64,000 bases of DNA from Cedecea davisae DSM 4568 (GTDB taxonomy: Bacteria > Pseudomonadota > Gammaproteobacteria > Enterobacterales > Enterobacteriaceae), in assembly GCF_000412335.2 (NCBI RefSeq), contig NZ_KE161030.1:642015-706014 (forward strand), given 5' to 3'. Position numbers and translations under genes: made by a program. Each line of letters opens with the position of its first letter. The stretch's first letter is position 1. Below, piece after piece: positions 47,253 to 56,027 of this stretch. A model generated the notes under the pieces. It did no database searches, was not told the origin of the DNA, and saw only the letters and a program-made list of their open reading frames with translations.

Positions 47253-47361
47253 TTGGTTCAGTTGGTTCAGTTGGTTCAATTTGTAAATATTGTTGTTTTA
47301 TAAGCATTTTTTATTTGGTTTTGAACCAACGCTGAACCAACAAATGACCTAATTGAACCAA
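47253..47361. other. Iteron cluster 1, probable satellite origin
   Basis: Six copies of TTGGTTCA lie here: three direct with a 9-base period (47253, 47262, 47271), then an AT-rich 43 bases, then three inverted (47322, 47333, 47354). It begins 26 bases after the primase stop. The inner 47-base part is repeated in inverse orientation at 54125–54171. P4 alpha needs two such sites, ori and crr, so this is one of the pair. Confidence 0.75.
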
Positions 47362-47998
47362 CACCAACAGAGCGAGACATTCTTCCTGGCTAGCAGTAAG
47401 ACAGCATTGACTTCGCGTGGGAGAACAAAAAAATCCAGTGTTGCCTCAGCAAAAAACAGATGTAGCAAGGACTTTAGCGCCGTGAGAAAGCAGAGACAAC
47501 ATTGTTATCCTTATAAATAGAAAAATCCGGGAGAGGGGGGAACAATATGTATAAGGTAATAATGATCATTGGAATACATGAGAAACATGGTTGTTACATC
47601 TGTGACGTGAGGGACAATAGGCAGTATCAAAGACCTAAATAGTAGGTGGATGAACTCGGAGATTTCGGCTTCAACAAAAATATCTTGCGATTGGGAGATA
47701 AGGTAGTTAGATGGGTAAAGCATAATCTCCCTTAACATATCATATATCATTACCATAATTTGATCTGACCCGCGAAATAAAGGGGTTGTTGTTGTGTCTC
47801 ATTGAATAAATGAGGATTAATCTGATATACGTTTATGGACGTCTATAGAACAAGGTAGACGAGTAAACAGCCACATTGCTTGGGAGTATGTAGGAGTGAA
47901 ATGTAGAAAATTCGACGCTGGGTTATTTTACTTATCTTACGTGCGGATAGTATTAGTGTGGTAATTGTTGTTTTACCTAATAGTTGCAAGAGGAAAGC
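47362..47998. other. AT-rich gap, no clear gene
   Basis: About 640 bases between the iterons and the beta-family gene. An 81-codon frame on the minus strand (47511–47756) lacks a good ribosome site and has a biased hydrophobic composition, so I do not call it. GTCTA/GTAGAC words near 47840–47860 resemble those beside the integrase. Confidence 0.5.
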
Positions 47999-49099
47999 AT
48001 GGAAGATGTTTCTTATGTACCAATTTTGAAAACAAAACGTGCAGAGTTTTCAGCAACAGCACAGCTAGACCAATTCGTAAAAAATAAAATCATTCCTCTT
48101 TTTGAGATTGAACCAGTTCCTTTAGACCCTGATACGGATGAGCCAGATAAAACATACGATGAAATGCTTAATAGTTTCGGTAAGAAAATATCCGCAGCAT
48201 GTTCAAATATTTCAATGATTTATCTGGATGGGATTCTTATAGAAGAGCAGTTCATTAATTCGGCAGATACTTATCCAATTATAAATGCTGTAAACCAGGC
48301 CCGTGCAGCAGGGGTACATGTTATCCCTGTGAGTTCTCCGACACGTAGTAGTAATTATTTAAATGCGATCGATAGTCTTGTACAGGATGAAGTTTGTTTG
48401 CGCTTAACTGTTACCGACCTTGCTAATCCTCAATATATTTCATCTTATATTTCTAGATTGAATATACCCTATCAGAGTATTGATGTTGTAATTGATTTAA
48501 GGGATTCTGTAACAGAAGAGTCTTTGGGGTCTGGTCAAAGTGAAATCCTTGCATTAGGTCTTATAAATAATCTTCAATACTTAAATGATTTTCGACGTGT
48601 AATATTGGCCGCTGGTTCTTTTCCAGTGGATTTAAGTCAAATATCTGTAGGTATATATTCGCAAACTAGACTGGAATGGAGCTTATGGCAGGGCGTACAT
48701 AATAATTCTAACCTCAAGCGGAAAGTGATCTATTCTGATTATGGTATTCAACACCCTGAGTACACACGACTTGCAACACGATTCCCCAGTGTAACAGCTA
48801 GCGTTCGTTATACTGGAGATGATGATTACTGGGTCTTTAGAGGAAGAAAAGCTAACCAGTATGGCTATGATCAGTATGGTGCGCATAGCCAAGCAATCGT
48901 TGCCCACAAGGAGTATTCTGGTGTAACGTTCAGTGTTGCCGATAAAGATATCAACGATTATGCTCTAGTTCACGCTCAATATTTGCAAAACCCAACACCA
49001 GATTGCAAATTTGGTAGCCCTGAAGTTTGGAGACGAATTGGACAAAATCATCACGTCACGAAAGTCGTTTATCAGCTCTCCAATTTGTACGGGCTTTAA
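47999..49099 (+). CDS. Beta-family protein (P4 beta / sce7725 type)
   Basis: I choose the ATG at 47999 (AAGAGGA just upstream), giving 366 residues. The start YVPILKTKRAEFSAT, LFEIEP and the late YWVFRGRK and GSPEVWRRIGQNHHVT segments mark the beta-protein family, known from the cargo site of P4-like satellites. Its 3' end overlaps that of the convergent sce7726-family gene by 44 bases. In other genomes the two families occur side by side, so they probably act together, perhaps against phage. The gene is AT-rich compared with the replication module. Confidence 0.78.
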   Translation: MEDVSYVPILKTKRAEFSATAQLDQFVKNKIIPLFEIEPVPLDPDTDEPDKTYDEMLNSFGKKISAACSNISMIYLDGILIEEQFINSADTYPIINAVNQARAAGVHVIPVSSPTRSSNYLNAIDSLVQDEVCLRLTVTDLANPQYISSYISRLNIPYQSIDVVIDLRDSVTEESLGSGQSEILALGLINNLQYLNDFRRVILAAGSFPVDLSQISVGIYSQTRLEWSLWQGVHNNSNLKRKVIYSDYGIQHPEYTRLATRFPSVTASVRYTGDDDYWVFRGRKANQYGYDQYGAHSQAIVAHKEYSGVTFSVADKDINDYALVHAQYLQNPTPDCKFGSPEVWRRIGQNHHVTKVVYQLSNLYGL

Positions 49100-49637
49100 G
49101 TTTTGAACGCACTTCGTCTCGAAGATGATTGATTTCAAGGCACTCTGCTACCATACCCCATAAAATCCTACGTGGCTTACTTTTTAAGCCACGTCCTAAA
49201 CCGTGATTAGCCAAAATAGATAACATTTCCTCTTTCCAAAGTAACATGGCTAGAGCAACCTTATCTAGATTAGGATTCATTCGATTAAGACGTTCTGTAT
49301 GTAAATGAACAGCATTCCTTCTACCTTCAGTGGCAATTTTGACTCCCCACCATACAGGGATGATCTTTTCAGCAGCAGAAGCATGACACTCAGATACTAC
49401 CAAGGTTACTTTATCCATAACTGAAGAATAGAAATTAACTTGGGCAGGTAGACGCAACAGGTTATCGCTTTTGCTTTTTAATTCATAGCCATGCATTAGC
49501 CCATTTATCACTGTGATATCTGCGCGACTTGCCCCTAAGTTCATAACAAACTCATCAATAATAAGAGTATCTGGATCCTTATGATGCTCCTTAAGGATTT
49601 TTGAATGAACGGCTTGTCTAACGTCGATGTCTCTCAT
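49056..49637 (-). CDS. sce7726-family, PD-(D/E)xK nuclease-like protein
   Basis: The 193-residue protein has the pattern of a PD-(D/E)xK nuclease core: Asp40 in RADITVINGLMHGYELKSKSD with Glu52-x-Lys54, followed by a strand VTLVVSECH. This fits the sce7726 family. It is encoded opposite the beta-family gene and overlaps its 3' end by 44 bases, so their mRNAs are complementary there. A nuclease effector with the beta protein as sensor or partner is a reasonable guess, not shown. Confidence 0.75.
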   Translation of the reverse strand: MRDIDVRQAVHSKILKEHHKDPDTLIIDEFVMNLGASRADITVINGLMHGYELKSKSDNLLRLPAQVNFYSSVMDKVTLVVSECHASAAEKIIPVWWGVKIATEGRRNAVHLHTERLNRMNPNLDKVALAMLLWKEEMLSILANHGLGRGLKSKPRRILWGMVAECLEINHLRDEVRSKLKARTNWRADKRLS

Positions 49638-50448
49638 GATTGCTGGTCGTTTTTTATCCGGTTAAGTTGTGTTTTTTACGGCGTAGACTTTAGAACCATA
49701 TCATCCTTATAGCACGAAATATTTAGGTTAGACTGTGAAAATAGAGCTTTTCTCCACAGGAGTTAGAAGGATAATTTCTGACTACTAAGGGTTGGTTGTG
49801 TTGCACATCTTACCCCATGGTGGGGTAATAAAACCTAACATTTAGACAAGAAAATGACTGATGATAATCGTCGTAAGAGCTATCTAGAGTGGGCGAAGGC
49901 TTCGTTTGGACAGTACCGTTCCTCGAGGCGTGCCGTGGTATGTCCTGTGGGGCTTAACCCGCAACGTAGCGCTGTGTAAGCTGACATCTCTCTACGGATC
50001 CGGGCGTTGTAAATTACACGGGGGTTGAGCACTGGAGCAAAAACGCAGGAAGGTAAAGCGAGGCAGTTGGAAGGGTATCGCCGCTGGTAGGAGAGAAGAA
50101 AACAGGCCACCAGCACCGGGTAAAAATCACCCTAAGGTTACACTAAGGTTTACGCTCCTGGTTCGCGCGTAGGTTCGCACCGAAAAGGCTGTAAAATTCT
50201 TGACTGCTTGATACGAATTAACAGGCCATATTCAGCCGTAACCCTTGCCAGTAAAGGCGTAAGTTCTTTTTTGCGCTTTGGGCTGTCAAAAATTTAAGTA
50301 CGCAAGCAGGTGCGCACCCAATCGGCATGTCTATCAATCAAATCCCCTTCTGGTAAAGATCGAATTTATTCTTTCATTAATTGCAATGATATTGGTGATC
50401 ATTTCATTTATTGCAACTAAAATAACTGTACAAATATCAGGGGGTACT
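49638..50448. other. Gene-poor segment with hairpin and module-boundary repeat
   Basis: No convincing gene over about 810 bases. It holds an 8-bp hairpin TTACCCCA-TGG-TGGGGTAA (49810–49828) and copy 1 of a repeat (GGCCACCAGC at 50106 through GTTCGCACCGAAAAGGCTGT to GACTG at 50206). Related copies are at 54559–54627 and 57482–57535. Confidence 0.55.
50173..50206 (+). repeat. Module-boundary repeat, copy 1
   Basis: GTTCGCACCGAAAAGGCTGT followed by AAAATTCTTGACTG matches 54595–54627 closely. All copies lie in gene-free gaps between cargo groups. Confidence 0.6.
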
Positions 50449-50631
50449 ATGTCTAAACAATCAGTTAAACCTGTGTTGCTGAGTGAAGTGCAAATACAGG
50501 CTATTCGTAACATTCAGGAATTACAGCGCAAGCAATCCGGTATCGGGGTTGCGCCAACCATCCATGAGATAGCCCGTGGGCTGGTGGATAAAGCCCTGGC
50601 TATACACTCAGAAATGAAGGTGTCAGCATGA
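50449..50631 (+). CDS. Small RHH-like or helical regulator
   Basis: The ATG at 50449, behind AGGGGGTA, gives 60 residues (MSKQSVKPVLLSEVQIQAIRNIQEL…PTIHEIARGLVDKAL). The pattern of a strand followed by two helices resembles RHH DNA-binding proteins. The frame upstream of it encodes a hydrophobic stretch without ribosome site and is not used. Its stop overlaps the start of the tape-measure-like gene by 4 bases, so the two are translated together. Confidence 0.7.
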   Translation: MSKQSVKPVLLSEVQIQAIRNIQELQRKQSGIGVAPTIHEIARGLVDKALAIHSEMKVSA

Positions 50632-52382
50632 TTATTCAGGAGCTTGCCTATAAGGTCACAATCAAAGCCGATGAGTTCCTGAATGGCAAAAAGAAGGTGG
50701 AAAATGAGGTTGGTAAGCTGGACAAAGAGCTTGCCAGGGCAGACCGCGAACGGCAGAAGGAGCTAAAAAAGCGCAGAGAAGAAATGGAAAAATTCGGAAA
50801 CTCTGCTGTTTCTGCGTTTCGTAATGTCGGCACTGCCGCAGCCGGATTCCTTGGCATTGGGGCGGGGCTTTACGGCATTAAGCAGCTTTTCACTTCCACG
50901 GCGAACGAGATTGTTCGCGCCAGTCAGCAGGCAAAATTCTTTGGCTCTGATGTAAACAAGATGTTTGGCGTTCGTCGCGGCTTCCAGCAGGCAGGGTTGA
51001 ACGGTGATGCCTTTATTGGCGCGTCCGGTAATGCCCGAATGGCGCTGGCCAACATCAAAGACCCTACCATTTTTGGTGGCCTCACTGGCGCGGCACAAAA
51101 CCTGCTGACCATCGGCGCTCGCACCGGCATTAACATCAATCAGCTTGGCGACCCTAACAAAGCGCTGTCTGAGCTAACGCGATACGGAAAAGGCCACAGC
51201 CAGGAAAACCTGATGCAGGTGATGGCCGCGCTCAGTTTTGACCCCACAGACGCCGCCAAGATTAAATCTGGCGAGCTGAAGTCTCTTGTCGATTCAGAGA
51301 CCAAGAAGTCCAACATCACTGCCGCACAGGTCAAAGAGCAGGAGAATCTTGTGGCTACGCTGGGTCAGTTGGACTCTGAGTTTGCAAGGTTGAGGACTGA
51401 TTTAACTGCTGCCTTTGCACCCGAAGTTATTGATGGGATGAAGGCATTCGGAAAATGGATTAGTGAGCACCAGGGGGATATTGTCGGCTTCTTTACAGAT
51501 GCTGGAGATAAGGTTAAGGCGTTCACTGATGCTGTAGGCGGAGCAACTAAAGCTTTAGAAATAATAGGTTCAGCATATGCTGGATATAAAATTGGGGGCG
51601 TTCCCGGTGCTATAGTCGGGGCAGTAGTAAATCCAATAACCGATGCTGTTTCAGATGCGATTTCTGGCACAAACATCGGCGACCTGATGAACAATACCGG
51701 AATTGATTTCACTCCTGGTAAGCCATGGTTTTATAGCAGGAAGCCTAGTGAAGAGCCTGATCAACATGCCCAATCAGGAAGAAAGCGGATGTCTCAGGGC
51801 AGGATGGATGACCTGCTTAATGGCATCATGATGACGGAATCTGGTGGGAATCCTCTTGCCTATAACGCTAAATCAGGAGCTGCTGGCGCATATCAATTCT
51901 TACCTGGAACCGCCAGAGACGTAGGGCTACGAGTAGATTCTCAGGTAGACGAACGACTAGACCCTGAAAAAGCCAGGGCTGCGGCATCAATCTACATGAG
52001 CCAGCTGCTTAAAAGGTACGATGGCAACGTAGACAACGCCCTGAGAGCTTATAACTGGGGGATGGGTAACGTTGATAAGTGGATTGCCAACGGAAGCGAC
52101 CCAGCAGCATTGCCTAAAGAAACCAGGGAATACACTGGCAAGGTTCATGGCAACATGGGTGATGCGAGAAATTATTACGCTACGCAGGGTAGAATGGCTG
52201 ATAACAGGCCATACCAACTCTCATCAAGTGGCGGCAATCCGCAGATCACCAATAGCACCCACATAAACACCGTTAACGTGAACTCCAACCCTCAAAGCGT
52301 TGACGCACTGACGGCCAGCATTCAGAAGCAGTCGCAAAGGGCTTCAACTAATGCTTCATTCTCAAGCGGATTGACTCCGTAG
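50628..52382 (+). CDS. Miniature tape-measure-like protein with lytic transglycosylase domain
   Basis: The 584-residue protein begins with a strand and coiled coil (residues 20–60), then an Ala/Gly-rich hydrophobic segment (SAFRNVGTAAAGFLGIGAGLYGIKQL), a helical middle with another hydrophobic stretch (about 305–345), and an SLT lysozyme-like domain (about 395–500) with the catalytic Glu in MMTESGGNPLAY and GAYQFLPGTA. This is the layout of tail tape-measure or ejection proteins that open peptidoglycan, but it is short and no other tail genes are near. It may replace or modify a helper-phage tail part, or act as a lytic/exclusion factor. Confidence 0.72.
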   Translation: MIIQELAYKVTIKADEFLNGKKKVENEVGKLDKELARADRERQKELKKRREEMEKFGNSAVSAFRNVGTAAAGFLGIGAGLYGIKQLFTSTANEIVRASQQAKFFGSDVNKMFGVRRGFQQAGLNGDAFIGASGNARMALANIKDPTIFGGLTGAAQNLLTIGARTGININQLGDPNKALSELTRYGKGHSQENLMQVMAALSFDPTDAAKIKSGELKSLVDSETKKSNITAAQVKEQENLVATLGQLDSEFARLRTDLTAAFAPEVIDGMKAFGKWISEHQGDIVGFFTDAGDKVKAFTDAVGGATKALEIIGSAYAGYKIGGVPGAIVGAVVNPITDAVSDAISGTNIGDLMNNTGIDFTPGKPWFYSRKPSEEPDQHAQSGRKRMSQGRMDDLLNGIMMTESGGNPLAYNAKSGAAGAYQFLPGTARDVGLRVDSQVDERLDPEKARAAASIYMSQLLKRYDGNVDNALRAYNWGMGNVDKWIANGSDPAALPKETREYTGKVHGNMGDARNYYATQGRMADNRPYQLSSSGGNPQITNSTHINTVNVNSNPQSVDALTASIQKQSQRASTNASFSSGLTP

Positions 52383-52402
52383 CAATACAGAGCCAGTGGC
52401 AA

Positions 52403-53131
52403 TTATTGCTTAGATATTGAATTTGCTGATTTAATCACAGAAACGAAGAAAGTGTATTCTTTTGAGCTTGTTCCATATTGTCTTTTTGCAATATCCATAG
52501 CTTTATCAAAAGATATCCCGTGCTTATCCTGTGTAACATTGGAAACCATGACCCCTTGGCATGCTACCACGCCTTCACTTCTGAGGGTCGATTCAGGAAT
52601 GTCGGTATTGGGGACGTTTTTAGTTAGGCGCTCGCAGTGATTTTTTACAGTCGAGCCCTGTATCTTTTTTTCTGAAGCGTAAATATCCAGTGCCGAAACT
52701 TTCTGATCTGTGGTGGCATCTGGCGCAACCACCGGGTAAGTTACCGCTGGTTCACTGTCAGGGTGTTGGCTATAATAATACTCGATAGCCATCTTTGAAG
52801 ATGTGTTGATTACATTGCTTTGATAGGTTTTCCTATCATCATTGAATCCCCAAACAGACTGGATCTTAGCTACCCGCCACTGGCTTAACTCTTTAACGTT
52901 TTTTGCTAGAACGGCCGTTCTCATTGCGTCTATGCAAGTTAGCTTTACATAAGACCTGATATCAGAAGGAGTCTCACCAATCTGCGCTAATTCATCCCCT
53001 GATTGCTCAACGACTTTATCAGCATAAGAAGAGCACCTATCGATAAGGTCTAAGCCCGTTACCTCACCAGCACCTGCCCCAACAGGTATAATGAAAAAAA
53101 GCATGGTCATAATTTTGTTTATTTTTATCAT
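52403..53131 (-). CDS. Exported hypothetical protein
   Basis: The 242-residue protein has a signal peptide (MIKINKIMTMLFFIIPVGAGAG) and a soluble remainder with several cysteines (CSSYADKV, LTCIDAMRT, NHCERLT, VACQGV) that could pair in the periplasm. No family is recognised. It converges on the tape-measure-like gene, 20 bases apart. An exported partner of a transglycosylase, for instance an inhibitor or superinfection-exclusion factor, is possible but unproven. Confidence 0.7.
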   Translation of the reverse strand: MIKINKIMTMLFFIIPVGAGAGEVTGLDLIDRCSSYADKVVEQSGDELAQIGETPSDIRSYVKLTCIDAMRTAVLAKNVKELSQWRVAKIQSVWGFNDDRKTYQSNVINTSSKMAIEYYYSQHPDSEPAVTYPVVAPDATTDQKVSALDIYASEKKIQGSTVKNHCERLTKNVPNTDIPESTLRSEGVVACQGVMVSNVTQDKHGISFDKAMDIAKRQYGTSSKEYTFFVSVIKSANSISKQ

Positions 53132-53328
53132 ACTGATACCCTTAAGTTATTGTGAGCATTCTAATCATTAATTAAGCTAGCACCTATTCATGTAATATTT
53201 TTCTCTACTCACGTGGAATAAAGTATTCTCGCGTGCTCATCCTACCCCATGAAGCGATAAGAATTGTTAAGTTTCGGCGATACCATTCGACGTTGAGCGC
53301 GTACCTTAACCCTGCTGGAGTCAGAGCT

Positions 53329-53517
53329 ATGTTAGACCGCCAGAAGCTGGAACAAGCCGTTATCGAGATTGCCAGGCAAAGCGGCCAGAACGTAGACCGC
53401 CATACACTCTATGAGGTTCGCACCGGGATTGCGCAGGCATTACAGGCCAAAGAACGCCATCGGCGCAGGTTGAACGCCCCTGCCTACCAGTGGAAGAAGC
53501 CGGAGCGTTTGAGATAG
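53329..53517 (+). CDS. Small hypothetical protein ending in YQWKKP
   Basis: The ATG at 53329, 8 bases after GGAG, encodes 62 residues. The C-terminal RRRLNAPAYQWKKPERLR matches the end of the broken gene at 55822–56007 (SPVYQWKKPAPRR), so both belong to one family of small island proteins. The N-terminal part is helical. Function unknown. Confidence 0.65.
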   Translation: MLDRQKLEQAVIEIARQSGQNVDRHTLYEVRTGIAQALQAKERHRRRLNAPAYQWKKPERLR

Positions 53518-53521
53518 CCGG

Positions 53522-53974
53522 CTATGCCGCACTTACACCAGAATGTGATTGAAGCGCCGCAGCGATGGCCGCAGAGCCATTCCCCTGACGTTTCCACGCG
53601 CTATAGATATCCTTATCCCATGCTTTCCCGGCTTTTGTCTGATACCCGGCAGCGTTGATCCGTTCGGCGATAATTCGCCCATTGTCGAAGCCGTCTCTAA
53701 TCGTCTGAACCACGACAGCCACCACGGCGGTTTCGTTGTATGGGTGCGGTGGAATGTCCTGTTTACCGACAACCAGAGCAGCAGCGGCTTTTTCCATGCG
53801 CTCCACCAGCGACAGCAGACGGTTATCTGGATTGCTGTCAGGGCGATTCAACTTCTGCCGGATGGCGTCAACAAGCCAGGCGGTTTTATCCTCACCAGAT
53901 TCATTCACGGCAACAGTGAACGACTCTATTAATTCGGCAGGAATGCGGAAAGTTACAGAGAGGGATTTGCTCAT
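53522..53974 (-). CDS. RHH-type DNA-binding protein next to crr
   Basis: Starting at 53974 the gene encodes 150 residues. Residues 1–45 (SLSVTFRIPAELIESFTVAVNESGEDKTAWLVDAIRQKL) look like a ribbon-helix-helix. The C-terminal half (VQTIRDGFDNGRIIAERINAAGYQTKAGKAWDKDIYSAWKRQ) resembles the helix-turn-helix of recombinase-type domains. The gene lies 78 bases from the second iteron cluster and reads away from it. A role in copy control or in use of that site, as Cnr has in P4, is a guess. Confidence 0.7.
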   Translation of the reverse strand: MSKSLSVTFRIPAELIESFTVAVNESGEDKTAWLVDAIRQKLNRPDSNPDNRLLSLVERMEKAAAALVVGKQDIPPHPYNETAVVAVVVQTIRDGFDNGRIIAERINAAGYQTKAGKAWDKDIYSAWKRQGNGSAAIAAALQSHSGVSAA

Positions 53975-54052
53975 GGCAGGCACCGGATAATGAAATTTAG
54001 CTCATTTTATCACCGTAAGACAGTGTAAGACAGAGAAAAGAGGTGATATGTG

Positions 54053-54171
54053 TTGGTTCAATTGCCCTTTGCGTTGGTTCAAAACGGGGTTGTGTTGGTT
54101 CAGCTTTCTGAAAACTAACCAATAGAAACAACAATCTTTACAAATTGAACCAACTGAACCAACTGAACCAA
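54053..54171. other. Iteron cluster 2, probable crr
   Basis: Six TTGGTTCA iterons mirror cluster 1: three spaced by 21 bases in direct orientation (54053, 54074, 54095) and three inverted with a 9-base period (54146, 54155, 54164). The block 54125–54171 is the reverse complement of 47252–47298 with a few changes. It lies 6.8 kb from cluster 1, as crr lies apart from ori in P4. Confidence 0.75.
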
Positions 54172-54215
54172 CACTGTTTGCGTTATATATACAAAATTAC
54201 TGACAGAGGGATGTG

Positions 54216-54539
54216 ATGAACAAAGAAGTGCAAAAGCTTGTTGAGAACACGCTCAAGGACGTTTTGCTGGGAAATACCGCGATCACGTTCCTCTTCGCTG
54301 TTCCACTTGCATATATAGCCAGAAATGGACTGGGAGTGGCCATATGGGTGATCACATTGTTTATCGCACCAGCCCTTTGTGGTGTGGGAGCATGGATTGT
54401 CAGCCGGGTACTGAATCATGCTAATGCCTTCTTTAACTCCCGATGGATAAAAAGGGGGTACGTTATATACGTGCTTATGTCTGCTGAATGCCTGGTTATC
54501 TATTCGATTAGTCAGATAGTTAAGTCGCTCGTTAAATGA
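54216..54539 (+). CDS. Small membrane protein
   Basis: The ATG at 54216 follows AGAGGG and encodes 107 residues with three likely membrane helices (ITFLFAVPLAYIA, VAIWVITLFIAPALCGVGAWIV, YVIYVLMSAECLVIYSISQIV). No family is recognised. It starts 44 bases after the iteron cluster. In defence or exclusion systems such proteins act at the envelope, but nothing here proves that. Confidence 0.65.
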   Translation: MNKEVQKLVENTLKDVLLGNTAITFLFAVPLAYIARNGLGVAIWVITLFIAPALCGVGAWIVSRVLNHANAFFNSRWIKRGYVIYVLMSAECLVIYSISQIVKSLVK

Positions 54540-55195
54540 AGGTCGGCAAGAGGCAATGGCAGGCCACCAGCGGGAGGTGATGATTCGCAGTAAAGTTCGC
54601 ACCAAAACGGCTGTAAATTTTGGACTGTTCTTGACGGATTTTAAACCCTCGTAGCGCTAAACCCGCGCCAGTCGCGGGCTTTACGTCTGATCATGATTTA
54701 GGTTGTCCAGAATATTCTGGTTCGCGCCATTGGTTCGCAGTACGCAGTCAGGTACGCAGTCAGGTACGCAGCAAAACGGCGCATTCAACGAGCGTACCAC
54801 CTGACGAATTCTAACTACGGCATTGCAAACAGAAATTGCGCACTGCGAATTTGAAGTAAGTTACACCGAGCGAATTATGTATCAGCAAAATGGCATAGAG
54901 GCCTGATGTTGCTGGCACAGGTTAGTCCATTCGCAGTTGGTAGTGCCATGGATATGCTAAGTTTTGCTAAGGTTTCGTGCGTAGTAAATTGCGAATTGCG
55001 CAGCTCGCAAAAAATCTGTGAAAAACGAAACGGATACCAATACGCAAACCATCCTCAAAGCCGTGCTATTGCTGACCTTATAGGTGCGCAGTACGAGAAA
55101 TCGTGCGCAATTCGTAGTTAAATACACATATTATTTCGTATTCAATTTTCGCACCGTTCGCAGTTAATGCGTAGTAATTCGCAGGAGGCCAGCCA
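54540..55195. other. Gene-free segment with TGCGAA/ACGCAG repeats
   Basis: It holds boundary repeat copy 2 (54559–54627), a perfect 12-base tandem repeat TACGCAGTCAGG (54741–54771, 2.6 units) and many scattered words of the type TTCGCA, TTGCGAA and GTGCGCA between 54830 and 55190. A 71-codon frame at 54906 has poor composition and is not called. Confidence 0.55.
54595..54627 (+). repeat. Module-boundary repeat, copy 2
   Basis: GTTCGCACCAAAACGGCTGT followed by AAATTTTGGACTG matches copy 1 at 50173–50206. GCAGGCCACCAGCGGG at 54560 precedes it, and a third related copy occurs at 57482–57535. Confidence 0.6.
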
Positions 55196-55765
55196 GTGAG
55201 AGACAGAACGCGTAGCTATACAACGGACTTACCCCGCATTGGTCTGAAATTCCTCGCGCACATCCGCAGCAACTTCGTGGACGCAGTACCCGGTACACAG
55301 CTTTCCTGCCAGACAGAGTGCGGTACCCTGTATATCTTCCGACAGGCAGACGGCTACGCCATGACAATTAACGGCGTTACGCGGGCAATCAGAATTACTA
55401 CCACGCAGGCTGGCTACGGTGTTCGTCAATGGTACGTTTGCCCACATTGCGTGAAACGGGTAGCGAAGCTGTATATCGGCTCGAAAGATTTAGGCTGCCG
55501 GGAATGTTGGAAACTCCACTACAAAAGCCAAAGCGGGGATAAGTTAGATCGGATGCGTATGAGCATTCGTCGCCAGCGGTACGCCATTTGGGGAGATGGT
55601 GAGCAGTTTCGTAACCTGTTTAGCCACCCGAACACTTTCCCTAAGCCAAAGGGTATGCGATGGGAAACGTTTGAGCGGAAGTTAGCCAGGCTTATAATGT
55701 TTGAGACTGCATACTGGCGGGCATTCAGTCCGGTTGTAGATAAGATTACCGGGAGTGTGCGGTAG
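55196..55765 (+). CDS. Hypothetical zinc-ribbon protein
   Basis: The frame opens with GTG at 55196 behind CAGGAGG and encodes 189 residues. The middle has a CPHC…C-x-x-C arrangement (WYVCPHCVKRVAKLYIGSKDLGCRECWKLHY), a likely zinc ribbon. The C-terminus is basic and aromatic. Similar proteins are common in P4-type islands but I know no function. The site-like TTCGCA words just upstream could be its targets, which is speculative. Confidence 0.72.
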   Translation: MRDRTRSYTTDLPRIGLKFLAHIRSNFVDAVPGTQLSCQTECGTLYIFRQADGYAMTINGVTRAIRITTTQAGYGVRQWYVCPHCVKRVAKLYIGSKDLGCRECWKLHYKSQSGDKLDRMRMSIRRQRYAIWGDGEQFRNLFSHPNTFPKPKGMRWETFERKLARLIMFETAYWRAFSPVVDKITGSVR

Positions 55766-55821
55766 TAGTTCGCCGAACGGCTAATACAATGATTGAGTCC
55801 CAGCTGCCAGGAACAATCACC

Positions 55822-56007
55822 ATGACACCACGTGAGATCGCTTTATTAGCCGCTGCTAAGCTGGAGCACTAAGGCCACCAGCTCACCTCAGCAGATCAAC
55901 GGGAGATAGAACGCTCAGTTAATGCCGATATAGCCCGGCGTGACAAATTCCGTGAAATAATGCGATCACCCGTCTATCAGTGGAAGAAGCCAGCGCCGCG
56001 CAGATAG
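55822..56007 (+). pseudogene. Broken small gene of the YQWKKP family
   Basis: From the ATG at 55822 the frame gives 16 residues, then TAA at 55870–55872, then continues open for 44 codons to TAG at 56005, ending SPVYQWKKPAPRR. The ending matches the intact gene at 53329–53517. A single change at the TAA would restore a 61-residue protein, so this is most likely a recent nonsense mutation. Confidence 0.6.
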
Positions 56008-56027
56008 ATACGTATTAACCAAATTAA

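Noticed and set aside
47511..47756. 81-codon minus-strand frame in the gap after the primase
   Set aside because: No ribosome site, odd composition and no family likeness.
49880..50116. 78-codon minus-strand frame
   Set aside because: Arg/Leu/Ser-rich random-looking composition in a gap with repeats; no start signal.
54741..54771. Short tandem repeat as a CRISPR array
   Set aside because: The 12-base units are directly adjacent with no spacers, and there are no cas genes.
54906..55121. 71-codon frame in the TTCGCA-rich segment
   Set aside because: Its sequence follows the DNA repeats rather than a protein pattern.
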